64,000 bases of DNA from Emmonsiellopsis sp. PD_33 (Eukaryota > Ascomycota > Eurotiomycetes > Onygenales > Ajellomycetaceae), in the NCBI GenBank assembly GCA_032988165.1, contig JANTQF010000181.1, forward strand, positions 1 to 64,000. The letters are read 5' to 3'. Below, in pieces: positions 45,034 to 56,214 of this stretch. How positions within the stretch are numbered: position 1 is the stretch's first letter; every line of letters begins with the position of its first letter. A model generated the notes under the pieces. It was not told the DNA's origin, made no database searches, and saw nothing but the letters and a program-made list of their open reading frames with translations. The position numbers and the translations under genes are program-made.

Positions 45034-47455
45034 CTAAAAACCCAACTTCTCCACGCTCCCCAAAAACGCCTCATTGCCCTCCCCCCTCAACAACGCCTCA
45101 ATATCCACTCGCCCCGCCGTCAAATACTTCTCACTAACCCCCACATTAATCCTCTTACTCAACAACTCCCTCAACTGCGCCCTCAACCCCGCCACCTCCC
45201 CCTTCGACAAGCTACCCACAAGCTTCTCCCTAGCCTCCCTCCCGCCCCCACGACCCCTCCCCCTCCCCTTCCCCTTCGCCTGCTCCGCAAACTCCTCACT
45301 ATCATAATCAACCCCCAAATCATCCGCCGCCGCCCGCAGCCAGTCATCCTCAGACGACAGCTTCTCCTTGGCGATAGAGTGGTCTGTGATTTTCTTCGCG
45401 AGGCCGACGCGCTGCCGCACGCGCGCGATCACGCGCCTGTCCAAATCTACAGATTCCAGTGGCAGTTTTTTCTTCGAGATGGCCGTGTTGTTTCCCGCGT
45501 GGATCTTGGCGGCGAGCCGCGCCACGCCGACGATCTCCTCGGGTGCGCAGAGGAGGATGGATTTGCCGGAGGCGAGCGCGCGTGCTGTGCGGCCGGAGCG
45601 GTGGACGTATGTGTCTGCGGTGCGTGGGACGTGGTAGTGGATGATTAGGTCGATGCCTTTGATGTCGAGGCCGCGGGCGGCGACGTCTGTGGCGACGAGG
45701 ATGGAGGAGGGGTCGGAAGTTGGTGAGGAGAAGCGCTCGACGGAACGGAGGCGGGCCTTTTGGGCCATTGAGGAGTGGAGGGCGAGGGCGGGGAGGGTGA
45801 GGGTTTGGAGGAGGGTGGTGAGGCGGCGGACGGCGGAGATGGAGTTTGTGAAGACTAAGGTGCGGTGTTTGGGGTGGTAGAGGAGGAGGGTGTAGAGGTA
45901 TAGATCCTGGGTTTCGGTTAGGATAATGGGATAAGTTAGGGGTGGGGGAGAGGTCTTACCTTCTCCATGGCTGGGCATTCGACGAGGCCTTCTTTGAGGT
46001 TTTCGGCCATCTGGGAGACGGGGTTCACGTCGATAAATTTCGGCTTCTCTTCTCTGAAATTGAGTTTCTTGAGTAGATACTCCATCGACTGTTTGTTGTC
46101 GAGCAAGTCTCCGTCGAAGAAACGGCTCTTCCCAGCTAACTTCTGTTGTAGTCCCTTGTGGAAAGTCGCAGAGAAAACAAGCGTTTGTCTCTGGCTGCCG
46201 GAGTTCCCTTCCTCAGCCCCTGACTCTGATTCATCCTCATCAACATCTTCGTCGATTTCCTTCCGATCCAGCGCGTTCAATATCTCCTCCAGCTCTTTGA
46301 AGTGGCCCTCACTCAGTAATCGGTCAGCTTCATCAATAACTAGAAACTTGACGTTTTGGAGCTTCTTTATCAAGCCGTGTCCAGAGCTAATAACATCCCA
46401 CAGCCGACCCGGCGTTGCAACGACGATATCTGCAGTGGCCAAAAGACGCTGCTGCTTTTGAACGGACATGCCACCTGTCAGCAAAGCAATTCGTGCATTG
46501 ATATCCGGGGCACTACTACTAAGTTCGCTAATATGTTTGGATATTTGATGGGCGAGTTCTCGTGTTGGTGATAAGATCAGGGCAATAGGATCTTTCCCGG
46601 AAGCTTCATCGCCTTTAGAAGGCGCGGAAAGATCGCGGCGCTTCTCCAGGTAATGCTCTAGAATAGGTATTCCAAATGCCAATGTCTTTCCGGAACCTGT
46701 AGACGCTTTTCCAATCACGTCGTGTCCAGCTAGAATGGCGGGGATACAAGCAGACTGAATCGGCGTTGGAGTGGAGAATTTCAGCTTCGCAAGCCCAGTC
46801 TGGAGTTCGGGGTCCAGCTCCAAAGGGTCCCAAGCAGAGACATCCACGTCCTCTCCGTCTTCCAGGGCCAGGGCGTCGAAAGATATGCCAGTCTGTATAT
46901 TTGCCCCCGGTGTAGCATTTTTGACGTTTTTCGTCTTAGCCTCCTTCTTCTTCTTCTTATCTACCTTCTGAACCTCCTGCTGTTCATTTTTTGCCTCCTT
47001 TGCTGGCTTGTCCTCTGGTTTCTCACTCTTGCTCTCCGCCGCCGCCACGGCTTCATCGTCAGAGAATCCAGTCCACTCCTCGCCGTCGTCTTCCGCTTTC
47101 GACTTATTCTTAAGGGCGCTTTTTTTCACTTTGCTTCCCGAAGCCTATATCCGTAAATCCAAGACGCATTAGCCCGAATCACAACCGAATAGAGATCCAA
47201 GCGTAGAACTCCAGCACGCACCTTGAACTTGACCTCTCCCTTCCCCGTTGGCCTAACGATATCCACGCCCTCGATTTCCTCCAGGCCAAAAAAGCCCTCT
47301 GCATCGTCTAATCTGTCCGGCAATGCGACCTCTTTCCAGTCCAGATCCTCGACGCCAATGGCTTGCTCGATCCCGCCGTCCGCAACCTCGACTCGCTGGC
47401 GCTTCTTGGACTTGAGAGACGGGTCCCGCGCTTCACGTTCTCGTTTTTTCGCCAT
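45034..47455 (-). CDS. MAK5: DEAD-box ATP-dependent RNA helicase MAK5
   Basis: Nucleolar helicase needed for 60S ribosomal subunit assembly. Exons from high to low: 47455-47222, 47144-45960, 45906-45034 (2,292 nt, 763 aa). The N-terminus is Lys/Arg-rich (MAKKREREARDPSLKSKKRQ), then the MAK5-type EDLDWKEVALPD block, a charged linker, and the helicase core: Q-motif region KLKFSTPTPIQ, motif I ASTGSGKT, PTRELAHQ, VATPGRLWD, DEAD box VIDEADRLL, SAT, then TNSISAVRRL, DVAARGLDI and HRSGRTARA. The end LEKLGF and length fit fungal MAK5. 286 bp separate it from divergent TRM7, another RNA-processing gene. Confidence 0.96.
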
Positions 47456-47741
47456 ATGGACGCTTCACTCGCGGTGTATATAAGTGTGCAATTTAGATGC
47501 ATATACGAGAAGTCCGTAGAGCGTCGCTGTCGCAATTGCAGTGGTTGTGAATGTACTGGGTTGGCAGTATTTATTTTTTGACGTTGGTGCAAGCAGCTCC
47601 GGAAAAAAAAATTAGCTTCCTTCCGCTCGGAGCATTTCCCCCACCAAAAGAGCCGCATCCAACGACCACCCATCCCCTCCGCCAACAACGACCATGATAT
47701 AGCACAATTAACGCCCACTTATACACTGCCGATACTCCGCC
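47456..47741. promoter_or_regulatory. Compact divergent promoter MAK5 / TRM7
   Basis: The 286-bp gap between start codons serves two RNA-biogenesis genes. It includes an A8-type run near 47604-47611. No specific element assigned. Confidence 0.5.
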
Positions 47742-48941
47742 ATGGGCAAGTCCTCCAAAGACAAACGCGACGCCTACTACCGGCTCGCCAAAGAGCAGAA
47801 CTGGCGCGCCCGCTCCGCCTTCAAGCTGATCCAGATCGACGAGCAATTCGACCTGTTCGCGCACTCGGATCCTGACAGCGTGACCCGCGTCGTCGACCTC
47901 TGCGCTGCCCCGGGAAGTTGGAGCCAGGTGCTCAGCCGTGTGTTGATCAAGGGGGAGAGCTTCGGACGGCGCGCGTGGGAGGAGAAGCGGCGCAGGGAGG
48001 GGCGGGCTACGATCAATCAGGGGGAGGGGGATGAGAAAACAGAAAAGCCAGCGGACTCGCCAGAGCAGGATGAAGAACCAAGCACGCTGAAACCGCGCAA
48101 GAACGTGCGCATTGTCGCTATAGACCTACAGCCCATGACGCCGCTCGAAGGCATCACGACGCTCAAAGCAGACATCACACACCCCTCTACCATCCCATTA
48201 CTACTCAAAGCGCTTGATCCAGACCAATACACCGATAGCAAGGCCGACGGTGACAATGAGGTCCCCATCTCCCTTACCCCCAACAATCCCCACCCGCACC
48301 CCGTCGACCTCGTCCTCTCCGACGGCGCCCCGGACGTCACCGGCCTGCACGATCTAGACATCTACATCCAATCACAACTTCTCTACGCCGCGCTCAACCT
48401 CGCAATCGGTGTGCTACGACCTGGTGGGAAATTCGTCGCCAAGATCTTTCGCGGCCGGGACGTCGATCTCATCTACGCGCAGCTCAAGACGGTGTTTGAG
48501 AAGGTCTCCGTAGCCAAGCCAAGAAGCAGCCGGGCAAGCAGTCTGGAGGCGTTTGTGGTTTGTGAGGGCTTTATTCCCCCTGTTAGTCAGGACATCCCAA
48601 ATACAAATACAACGACGACGACGACGACGCAACAGAGCGGCGAATACGGCATGGGATTTCTCGAGAACCCGCTCTTTGGCGGCGGGGCGGCCACACCCAT
48701 ACCCACACCCACATCTACTACCGCAAAACACACCCCATCAAGCAACAGCACCCGCTGGATCCCCCCCTTCATCGCCTGCGGCGACCTGTCAGCGTGGGAT
48801 GCCGATGCGTCCTATCAGCTGCCGCCGGACTATGTGAGTCTGGACCCCGTGCAGCCGCCCACGGCGCCGCCGTATAAGCGTGCGCTGGAGATGAGGAGGG
48901 AGAAAGGCGGGGCGTATGGGAAGACGAAGAATATTGGGTGA
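47742..48941 (+). CDS. TRM7: tRNA 2'-O-methyltransferase TRM7 (FtsJ family)
   Basis: SAM-dependent methyltransferase modifying ribose at positions 32 and 34 of the anticodon loop of several tRNAs, in the cytosol. Single exon, 399 aa. It begins MGKSSKDKRDAYYRLAKEQN with RARSAFKLIQIDEQF (first catalytic Lys), SAM-binding VVDLCAAPGSWSQVL, IVAIDLQPM, DLVLSDGAPDVTGLHD (catalytic Asp), then GGKFVAKIFRG (second Lys) and SSRASSLEAFVVCEGF (Glu). An insert of about 40 charged residues sits after the SAM motif, longer than in yeast, and a run of Thr codons (ACG)n near 48613-48630 is a likely length-variable site. The C-terminus is Pro-rich. Confidence 0.95.
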   Translation: MGKSSKDKRDAYYRLAKEQNWRARSAFKLIQIDEQFDLFAHSDPDSVTRVVDLCAAPGSWSQVLSRVLIKGESFGRRAWEEKRRREGRATINQGEGDEKTEKPADSPEQDEEPSTLKPRKNVRIVAIDLQPMTPLEGITTLKADITHPSTIPLLLKALDPDQYTDSKADGDNEVPISLTPNNPHPHPVDLVLSDGAPDVTGLHDLDIYIQSQLLYAALNLAIGVLRPGGKFVAKIFRGRDVDLIYAQLKTVFEKVSVAKPRSSRASSLEAFVVCEGFIPPVSQDIPNTNTTTTTTTQQSGEYGMGFLENPLFGGGAATPIPTPTSTTAKHTPSSNSTRWIPPFIACGDLSAWDADASYQLPPDYVSLDPVQPPTAPPYKRALEMRREKGGAYGKTKNIG

Positions 48942-49330
48942 TTGGGAAGGGGGGGTTGGTTGGTTCGATGGGCGAATGGCTTTTGGTGTATATACCCCGC
49001 GACTGAGTGTATGGTGCGTTGAGGAATGGGGTTGGATGGGATGAGATGCCATTTCATATTTTTGCTTATTTTGGTCCACGGATCCCTTTTTTACGTTTTT
49101 CTGCATACACGTTTGGAGTTTTGGTAGGCAAAAGGTAGTTACATTATCATTTATAGATGGTTCGATCTCACGTCGTAAATAAATGGAAAGGAGGCGCTTC
49201 ACAAAGGCAAAAGATCCAAAGGCCAAAGATGAAAATCTATAGCCCTAACTTCATGATACATAATGATATCAAGGCAAAAAAAGAGGGGGGGGGAAAGGAA
49301 GAAGAAAGAACAACAGGGCACAAAATCCCC
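48942..49330. other. Intergenic, tail-to-tail TRM7 / MET10
   Basis: 389 bp with no gene; includes purine-rich runs near 49280-49310. Confidence 0.5.
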
Positions 49331-52300
49331 CTAATAAACCTCCAACACATACCTCTCCGCCTCCTTCAACTTCTCAATCTCCTTGCGGCCATCCACCCTC
49401 TTGCCCGCGATCTTCGCATCCTCCGTAATCGCCAACTCCAACACCTCCGTCACATCCGGCACCGGCCAGGTAGGACCACAGAGATAAAACGCACCATTCT
49501 CCTTCAAATACGCCTTCGTAATCTCCGGCAGCGTCTCCTTCATCCGGTCCTGGATGTAGATCTTGTTCGGCTGGTCGCGAGAGAACGCCCGGCCCAGCAA
49601 GGTAACCACGCCAGCGGCCTGGTAGGCCTCCCACTCCTCGCCGTAGCAGTACTCCTCGCGCTGGTGACGGGAGCCCATGTAGAGTAGGACGGAGCCGATT
49701 TCCTTGCCCTGCGCCTTTTCGAGGGCGCGGTGCTGGACGAAGGCGCGGAAGGGGGCTAGACCGGTACCCAGGCCGGCCATGATGAGGGGTTGTGTGCTGA
49801 GGGGTGGCAGTTTCATGACGGATGGTTTCACGGAGACGGTGACGGCGGTGCCTGGCTTGAGGTTGCTGAGGTACTGCGAGGCCTGGCCGAAGCGGTCGCG
49901 GCCTTGGGGGTCGACCCAGTTGACCACGACGATCATGAGGGCGACGGTGCGCGGGGTTACCTTTTGGCAGGATGCGATGGAGTATTCGCGGCGCTTCATG
50001 GGGGAGACGATACGGACGAGGTCGGGGAAGCTGGGGTGCGCGGAGGGGAATTCAAGGAGGATGTCAGCGAAGGTGACTGTGTCTACTTCTGCGCGGCGTT
50101 TGAATTCCGCGGCACCCTCGGGGGAGGCGAGGGTTAGGAGGGACTTCTTCTCCGTCTCGTCAGTGGCGAAGGGGGCGAGGGATTCGTAGAAGCGTTTTGG
50201 GGGCTGCCCGAAGATATCGATGTTGTATAAGAGGGCTTGGTAGATAGTACGGAATTCGACGGTGTTTGGGTCGTCACGGGAGGGGACCTCGACGACGGCG
50301 TCCGCGTCAAGGTTGTAGAATTTGATGAACTGCTCAACGGCGGCGCGGTCATTTTCGGCGTGGATACCCAAGGCTTCACCGATGTCGTATTTCAGACCCG
50401 AGTCGCCCAGGTCGAACTCGATGTGGAAGATATTCCGGTCGTAGGTGGTAGGTGTCAGGCGGCGGTTCTCGCTAACATGGACGGTGAAGGTCTTAGTTGC
50501 GAGATCCGGGCGGAGAGCAGTCTGAGTGCCGTATGTTTCCTTGAAGAGCAGGGCCTTGGCAGCATTCTGCCAGTCGCGCAGGACGGAGGGTTCTTCAATC
50601 TCCGCCTTGCCGAAAGGTGAGAAACTAGTAGCTTGGATGTCCGCAGGGAGTTTTGCAGGCTCATCGGCATCTTCTTCCGGCGTAGCCCAGGATTCGGGAA
50701 CTTCGATCTTACGAAGCACGGTTTCAAGGGACTCCGCGGCCTTGGAGAAGAGCTCGGCGCTTCCCAAAGTAGCCGCCAGTTTCTTGATAGCCACAGCCTC
50801 AAGGCTGGGGAAGGCGACGCGAAGGAATGCAGCCTGGAATGTAATCGAGTCAAGGGTGGCATCCTCGGTGGCTGGGATATCCAGAATAAACAGAGCAATT
50901 CCACGCTGGGCAATAGCCAATCTGAAGGACTCGGGAAACTTCTTCTCCAGCTCGTCCTCTTTGATACCAGATGCCTTGACGATGATCTTGCCTGAGTCCT
51001 TCACGCTGGCCAGGACATCCAATTCCGACAGAAGCTTGATCTCGCCCACAAAGGCCACATCGGCAGAATTAACCGAATATGGCGCATCAATAGTCTTAGG
51101 ACCCTTGCGGATATCAGTGCGGACGATGCCGCCCTGGACAAAGTTGTCGTGGACAACACTAGTGGTAACATTAGACGAAGCGTCCTTGGCAAGGGCCTGG
51201 CCGAGAACAATAGCAGCACCGTTCGTGGCTGAGTTGTCAGTATCCCAGAAGCTGAATTCCTGAACGGTGGCAGCGTCGAGTAGTTGCAATGGGTCCTCTT
51301 GGGTGCCCTCGAGCAAAGGCTGCGCAACGATTCTCTGGAACGCAGCGGTGGCATTTACCAGAGTCCACGAGTGGGAGGGGGCATATTTGATCTCGACGCA
51401 TTCGGGACGAGTAGAAAATCCGTTCGCAAATGTCAATGCGGCCAGGACATCTTCATAGAGCGCAGAGTGCGCACCCTCCTCCTGAACTGCCAAGTCATTC
51501 TGGACCTGGCCCAATACGCCAACGGTTTTGACGGTCTTGGGTAGTGCGCTCAGGAAAGCATCTTCCACGAAAGGTCTATAAACGCGAACATTGACTACAC
51601 CGACACGCGCACCAGTCTTCGCCAGAGAGGTAGCGATCTGGGCAGTCAAGGAAGACTCGATGGTGCCAAATGAAACCAAAACCGAAGTGGCCTCGGGGTG
51701 TCCGTGGTACTCAAAGGGGCTATAGTCGGTGCCCAATTCGCCATTGAACGTCTTGAAAAGGCTCAGAAGTTTGCCTTCAGTATCCAAATGCTTCTGATCC
51801 GGGCTAGACAACTCTTTCAGGACGCTCTTGTAAATTGCGCTAAGACCTGATTGATCCAGCACGTCGATAACCCGGGTAGTTTCCCGTCCAACTCTAATGC
51901 CATCATAAGTATGAATTGTAGGCAGAATTGTGGCCAACAAAGTCGAGAACAGAGCCATGTGCTGAGACTCATAGGCGGAAAAGCTAGAGACCAGTGCCAG
52001 CCCAAGTTCCTCCGCGAGGGCCAGAGAAGTGCTGTAATCAGCAACAAGTCCGCCGATTGGGCCGCCAACATAATCCACAGCAGCGACATGGGCAACAAAC
52101 GGGTTGGCAACGGAGTAGAGTAAGGACAGCTGTTCCAATGCCGGGCGCAGATACTGCAGCGTAGCAGACGAGGCAAGGATAGACTGGGGAATATGGCGTT
52201 TCTTCAGATCAAAGTCCTTGGAGAAGATGTATCCCAGCGCAATGGCTCCGGCACCCTGACGGGTCTCCATGGGCTGAACGGCAGTTGTGTAGCCATTCGC

Positions 52301-52516
52301 GTTGTTCTCTCCATGAACCGCCCATTGCTTCACGGCGGCATCAAGATCAAAGGTCTCGGGCGAGTAGGTGAACAGCTTGTCAGACAGGGCATAGGCAACC
52401 TGCTGGATCAGGGTCTGGGCAGTGAGATAGGTAGGGCCGCTGATTGAGGAGAAATCGGGCTGGTTCCCCGCCTCGAGCTGGGGGGACCCGCCAGAGGAGG
52501 GCTCAACGGACCGCAT
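49331..52516 (-). CDS. MET10: Sulfite reductase [NADPH] flavoprotein alpha subunit
   Basis: Electron-transfer subunit of sulfite reductase: passes electrons from NADPH through FAD to the siroheme beta subunit that makes sulfide. Single exon, 1,061 aa, the normal fungal size. The N-terminal half resembles pyruvate-ferredoxin oxidoreductase domains (GPTYLTAQTLIQQVAYALSD, GAGAIALGYIFSKDFDL, TSVLVSFGTIESSLT). The C-terminal half is an FNR-type module: FAD-binding RREYSIASCQ, ADDP-like PSRDDPNTVEF, AGLGTGLAPFRAFVQHRA, NADPH-binding GSRHQREEYCYGEEW, YIQDRM and a terminal ERYVLEVY with the aromatic residue that stacks on FAD. The first ~25 residues are low-complexity; a later start is not obvious. 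Confidence 0.97.
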   Translation of the reverse strand: MRSVEPSSGGSPQLEAGNQPDFSSISGPTYLTAQTLIQQVAYALSDKLFTYSPETFDLDAAVKQWAVHGENNANGYTTAVQPMETRQGAGAIALGYIFSKDFDLKKRHIPQSILASSATLQYLRPALEQLSLLYSVANPFVAHVAAVDYVGGPIGGLVADYSTSLALAEELGLALVSSFSAYESQHMALFSTLLATILPTIHTYDGIRVGRETTRVIDVLDQSGLSAIYKSVLKELSSPDQKHLDTEGKLLSLFKTFNGELGTDYSPFEYHGHPEATSVLVSFGTIESSLTAQIATSLAKTGARVGVVNVRVYRPFVEDAFLSALPKTVKTVGVLGQVQNDLAVQEEGAHSALYEDVLAALTFANGFSTRPECVEIKYAPSHSWTLVNATAAFQRIVAQPLLEGTQEDPLQLLDAATVQEFSFWDTDNSATNGAAIVLGQALAKDASSNVTTSVVHDNFVQGGIVRTDIRKGPKTIDAPYSVNSADVAFVGEIKLLSELDVLASVKDSGKIIVKASGIKEDELEKKFPESFRLAIAQRGIALFILDIPATEDATLDSITFQAAFLRVAFPSLEAVAIKKLAATLGSAELFSKAAESLETVLRKIEVPESWATPEEDADEPAKLPADIQATSFSPFGKAEIEEPSVLRDWQNAAKALLFKETYGTQTALRPDLATKTFTVHVSENRRLTPTTYDRNIFHIEFDLGDSGLKYDIGEALGIHAENDRAAVEQFIKFYNLDADAVVEVPSRDDPNTVEFRTIYQALLYNIDIFGQPPKRFYESLAPFATDETEKKSLLTLASPEGAAEFKRRAEVDTVTFADILLEFPSAHPSFPDLVRIVSPMKRREYSIASCQKVTPRTVALMIVVVNWVDPQGRDRFGQASQYLSNLKPGTAVTVSVKPSVMKLPPLSTQPLIMAGLGTGLAPFRAFVQHRALEKAQGKEIGSVLLYMGSRHQREEYCYGEEWEAYQAAGVVTLLGRAFSRDQPNKIYIQDRMKETLPEITKAYLKENGAFYLCGPTWPVPDVTEVLELAITEDAKIAGKRVDGRKEIEKLKEAERYVLEVY

Positions 52517-53791
52517 TGGGACGAATAGGGGGTGCTGTCAAACACAATCCAGCGGTATATATGGAAAATAACAGCCCTAAGCAAGCAGGGGGATGGCAGC
52601 GCGGATATGAGGCTATACAGGACAGGACAACAGAGAGAAGAAGAGAAAAGCCGACGATGAGCAGAAACTCGTCGTCGTCGCAGTTCTCCAGCCGCCAACC
52701 CGGCCGAGCGCGGGCTGATTAGGCCATGTCCTGGCCGAAAAAGGGAAAAACCCTACCAGATTTCCTCTTTGGGAAGCCGGCAAGATCACGCAATTTCTTA
52801 TCGATAAGACGGATTGCGTGATTGGCCGGGCCGAGGTTGTTCCGGACTGCTTATGTAAATGTGATTAATAAGCTGGGCACGTGATATGGCGTCTCCAGAG
52901 ATTCAGGGGAAACAACCAAGCAATGTTTCCATTATGGAGGAGATAGAGATATAGATCGGTTGCAGCCCCATTGAAGCAGAGTCTTCTAGCAGACAGCGAT
53001 GTTGATGTCTTTAGGATGTTGCACATCCCTCTCTTCCGCTTCCCGCCTCGAAATAGCCCGCCTTCAGATAGGTCTGGGGTATCCAGTTCTGCTGGGCGAC
53101 GCGGTTTTCGCCTGATCCGGCAAAATACTGCATATGTCACCGATACTGGACGGAGACCATGATGGGAACCGTGCTCCAAGAGTGCTTGATCAAGTACTTT
53201 GTGGGGTTGATCGCAATTTGGATAGTTCGACTAGGGGATATCTCCTCCGCTAACACCAATTTCATCATTCGAGGGCCGGAGGCCGATTCAGCGCGTGAAC
53301 AAACCGTAATCGAAATGGATGGTAACTACTGACACTGTCGGGCAGTGCTGCCAGATTTATTCCCTTTTCTTTCTTGTGTTTTCCCCACAAATTACGCGTG
53401 GATGTGCCAATCTCGCTTCAGAGATTGGCTGACAGCGACAGGGACGGGATTAACAAAGTCCGACCAGATTCGGTGTAACATGCTACCTACTACGGAGTAG
53501 GTAGCTTGGTGTCAGAAACCACTTGCGGGGAAATCATATCTACCCCCTAGGCTCACCATTGATTTGCTGTCCTGGGTGGGTGGTAAGCTTCTCCGGCTTT
53601 GATCCGAGGCAGCCGTCATTGGATGGCGTCGCATAGACCTACAGGCCTTCCAGCTGCCAGGTAGGCGGAGATAGTTATAAAACGTTGACAATCGAATTCC
53701 CATACAACGGCTCCCATTGAAACCCAGGAAACAGGAAGAAGTATTTGCATTCGTCCCCGTATCTAAGTCGTTATCCAAGAAGAGCGTTTCC
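52517..53791. promoter_or_regulatory. Divergent intergenic region MET10 / GMC oxidoreductase
   Basis: 1.28 kb without a gene. At 53482-53505 there is a perfect 10-bp-stem hairpin GCTACCTACT-ACGG-AGTAGGTAGC. The frame at 53717 runs into the GMC start but the signal peptide argues for 53792. Confidence 0.55.
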
Positions 53792-55790
53792 ATGATGCTC
53801 AAGCTCCTCCCTTCGGTGACGGCTCTTGCTCTATCCGCTCTGGCGGCTGCCCAAGATGCCATGAATAGCTTTGATTTTGTGGTCATAGGGGGCGGCACCT
53901 GTGGATTGGCAGTTGCCAGCCGACTCTCCGAGCTAAAAGATATCTCAATCGCCGTCATCGAGGCCGGTAACGACGAACGCAACAATCCGAACGTCACTGA
54001 TCCAGACCTCTTCACTGTTGCTTTCGGCACCCACATCGACTGGGGATACAAAAGTGTTGCCCAAAAGCAGGTTGGAAATAGAGAGCTGGATTATCATTCT
54101 GGCAAGGCACTCGGCGGTTCAAGCGTTATCAATGGTCTGCTCCCGAATTGACACAATCACCAATTATTTGATCTGTCCGCTCAATGGTGGCCAGGTATGA
54201 CATATATAAGAGCCGACGACGTCCAAATCGACGCGTGGGAGAAAATCGGGAATAAAGGTTGGAACTGGGAAACGATGTATCCCTACTATAAGAAGATCGA
54301 ACAATTCATCCCCCCAACGACGGAACAACGTGCTGCGGGTGCCTCATATCTCGAGGAATTTCACGGCATGGATGGCTCCGTACACGTCGGATTTCCATTC
54401 TCTCTATCCAACGGCTCGTTTCCAACAATCGCCAATGAAACTTGGCAGCACCTAGGAATCCCCTTTAATCAGGACTTGAATGGAGGCAGTCTACGAGGCT
54501 TTGCCGTCTGGCCAATGATGCTTAATCGTGATACAAATCTTCGATTCGATTCTGCCAGAGCATATTATCAGCCTGTCGAGACGAAATCCAATCTCAATGT
54601 TTTCAAAGGCACTGCGAGTCGGATTATCTGGAGTGACCAGACAGATCCTGACGGGGATTCTATCGCCCAAGGAGTTGAATTCGTTGCCAATGATGGGACC
54701 ACCCGGGTCATCAATGCCAAGAAGGAGGTTATTATTGCCGCTGGCTCCCTACGCTCGCCCGCAATATTGGAACTTTCAGGGGTTGGCAATCCTGAGTGAG
54801 TCACTAATCTTTGAGGGCGTCTTCCCGTTCCTACACTCATAAGCATACAGTATCCTGAACGAGCATGGCATCCCCACCAAGATTCCCCTTCGCGCCGTGG
54901 GTGAGAATCTCCAAGACCAACCAATGGATTCTATAGTTTATCAAAATGATCACTCCATAAGCGGTAAAGGCCCCTACGTGGCCTATGAAACTGCATCGGA
55001 TTTCTTCAAGGACTCAACGGAGGATATTTCCGCGTCTGTGAAAGCGAAGTTACCAGAATGGGCGATCCTCGTGTCAAATAGCAACAAAAACGCCATCAGC
55101 GCGAAAAGCCTCCAGTACCTCTTCGAAATCCAACACGACCTAATCTTCAACAAGAACGTATCATCCTTCGAAACACTAATCACCGCCTCTGCAGAGTCTG
55201 CCCTCTCGGTCTTCTGGGGCCTCCTGCCTTTCTCCAGGGGAAGTGTTCACATCGGCTCTTCGGACCCTCTAGAACACCCGCTCATCAATCCCAACTTCTA
55301 TCTTATCGATTGGGACATAATTGCCATGGTAGAGATGTGCAAATATACGAGGAAATATTGGTCCACTGAACCAGCGAGTCAGTCCGTTGTTTCGGAGGTA
55401 ACACCTGGTTTATCCACTGTTCCGGCTAATGCAACGGATGAGCAATGGACAGAATGGTTAAGGGCCACTTGCAAGTTCCCCCAGCTTTTTCACGCTCAGC
55501 ATTCCAAGCACCCCCCCTCCCTAACAATCAAAACGCTATCCTATTAAACCAGTTGATTAACACGTAATACCTCTCCAGCAACGCCTAATTCCCACCCAGT
55601 GGGTACTCTAGCCATGATGCCCAAAGCGCTCGGCGGAGTCGTCGATCCCACGTTGAAAGTCTACGGGACAAAGAACGTCCGCGTCGTGGATGCCTCCGTG
55701 ATGCCGTTCCAGGTCAGCGGACATCTTTCGAGTACGCTCTATGCGATCGCGGAACGGGCGGTGGATATTATTAAGGGGGCTATTGATTAG
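53792..55790 (+). CDS. Secreted GMC-family FAD oxidoreductase
   Basis: Glucose-methanol-choline oxidoreductase of the glucose oxidase/glucose dehydrogenase type; oxidises an alcohol or sugar with FAD. Exons are 53792-54134, 54195-54795, 54851-55470 and 55579-55790 (1,776 nt, 591 aa). The start is chosen at MMLKLLPSVTALALSALAAA, a clear signal peptide. FAD motif FVVIGGGTCGLAVASRL, then ALGGSSVINGMTYIRADD across intron 1, AAGSLRSPAILELSGVGNPD (GMC signature 2) across intron 2, and C-terminal NSHPVGTLAMMP and QVSGHLSSTLYAIAE with the active-site His pair. Intron 3 (55471-55578) has a GC donor (GCAAGT); GT alternatives lose the HPVGT motif. Several N-x-S/T sites fit secretion. Substrate unknown. 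Confidence 0.9.
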
Positions 55791-56214
55791 GGAGTTGTGC
55801 AGTGCTTTATTATAGGTTATAGGCCAGAGGGGTAATACCGAGTCTATCCATAGATAGATAATAAGACCCTTCGTTCCCGGGAGGAAAGGAGATATAAAGA
55901 TGGGTAGGGCGATCGATGCGATAGACTGGGGCAGTTCTTGTTATTCTACATGTAGTCGTGAGATAGTATCTCAAGTACGGCAATTGTCTAAAAAGATTAT
56001 GTAGATTTTTTGAGTATTCTGCTTCTCGGCTGTCAATAAGAGCGGGTGCAATCTAGAAATATATATTAGAGAGAGAGTCATTATCAAAAACGGCAACAAC
56101 ACCTAAACCGCCACATCTATGAATAATCAATGACTATCAGCGATTATCACCCAATATATTTAAGTCCACAGCAATCATACCAGTATAAAAACCATGGGAT
56201 TCAGATAACCAGTT
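55791..56214. other. GMC 3' flank
   Basis: 424 bp with no gene; composition becomes AT-rich towards the palindrome. Confidence 0.5.

Noticed and set aside
50526..51263. 245-codon plus-strand frame
   Set aside because: Antisense shadow of MET10 with no family features.
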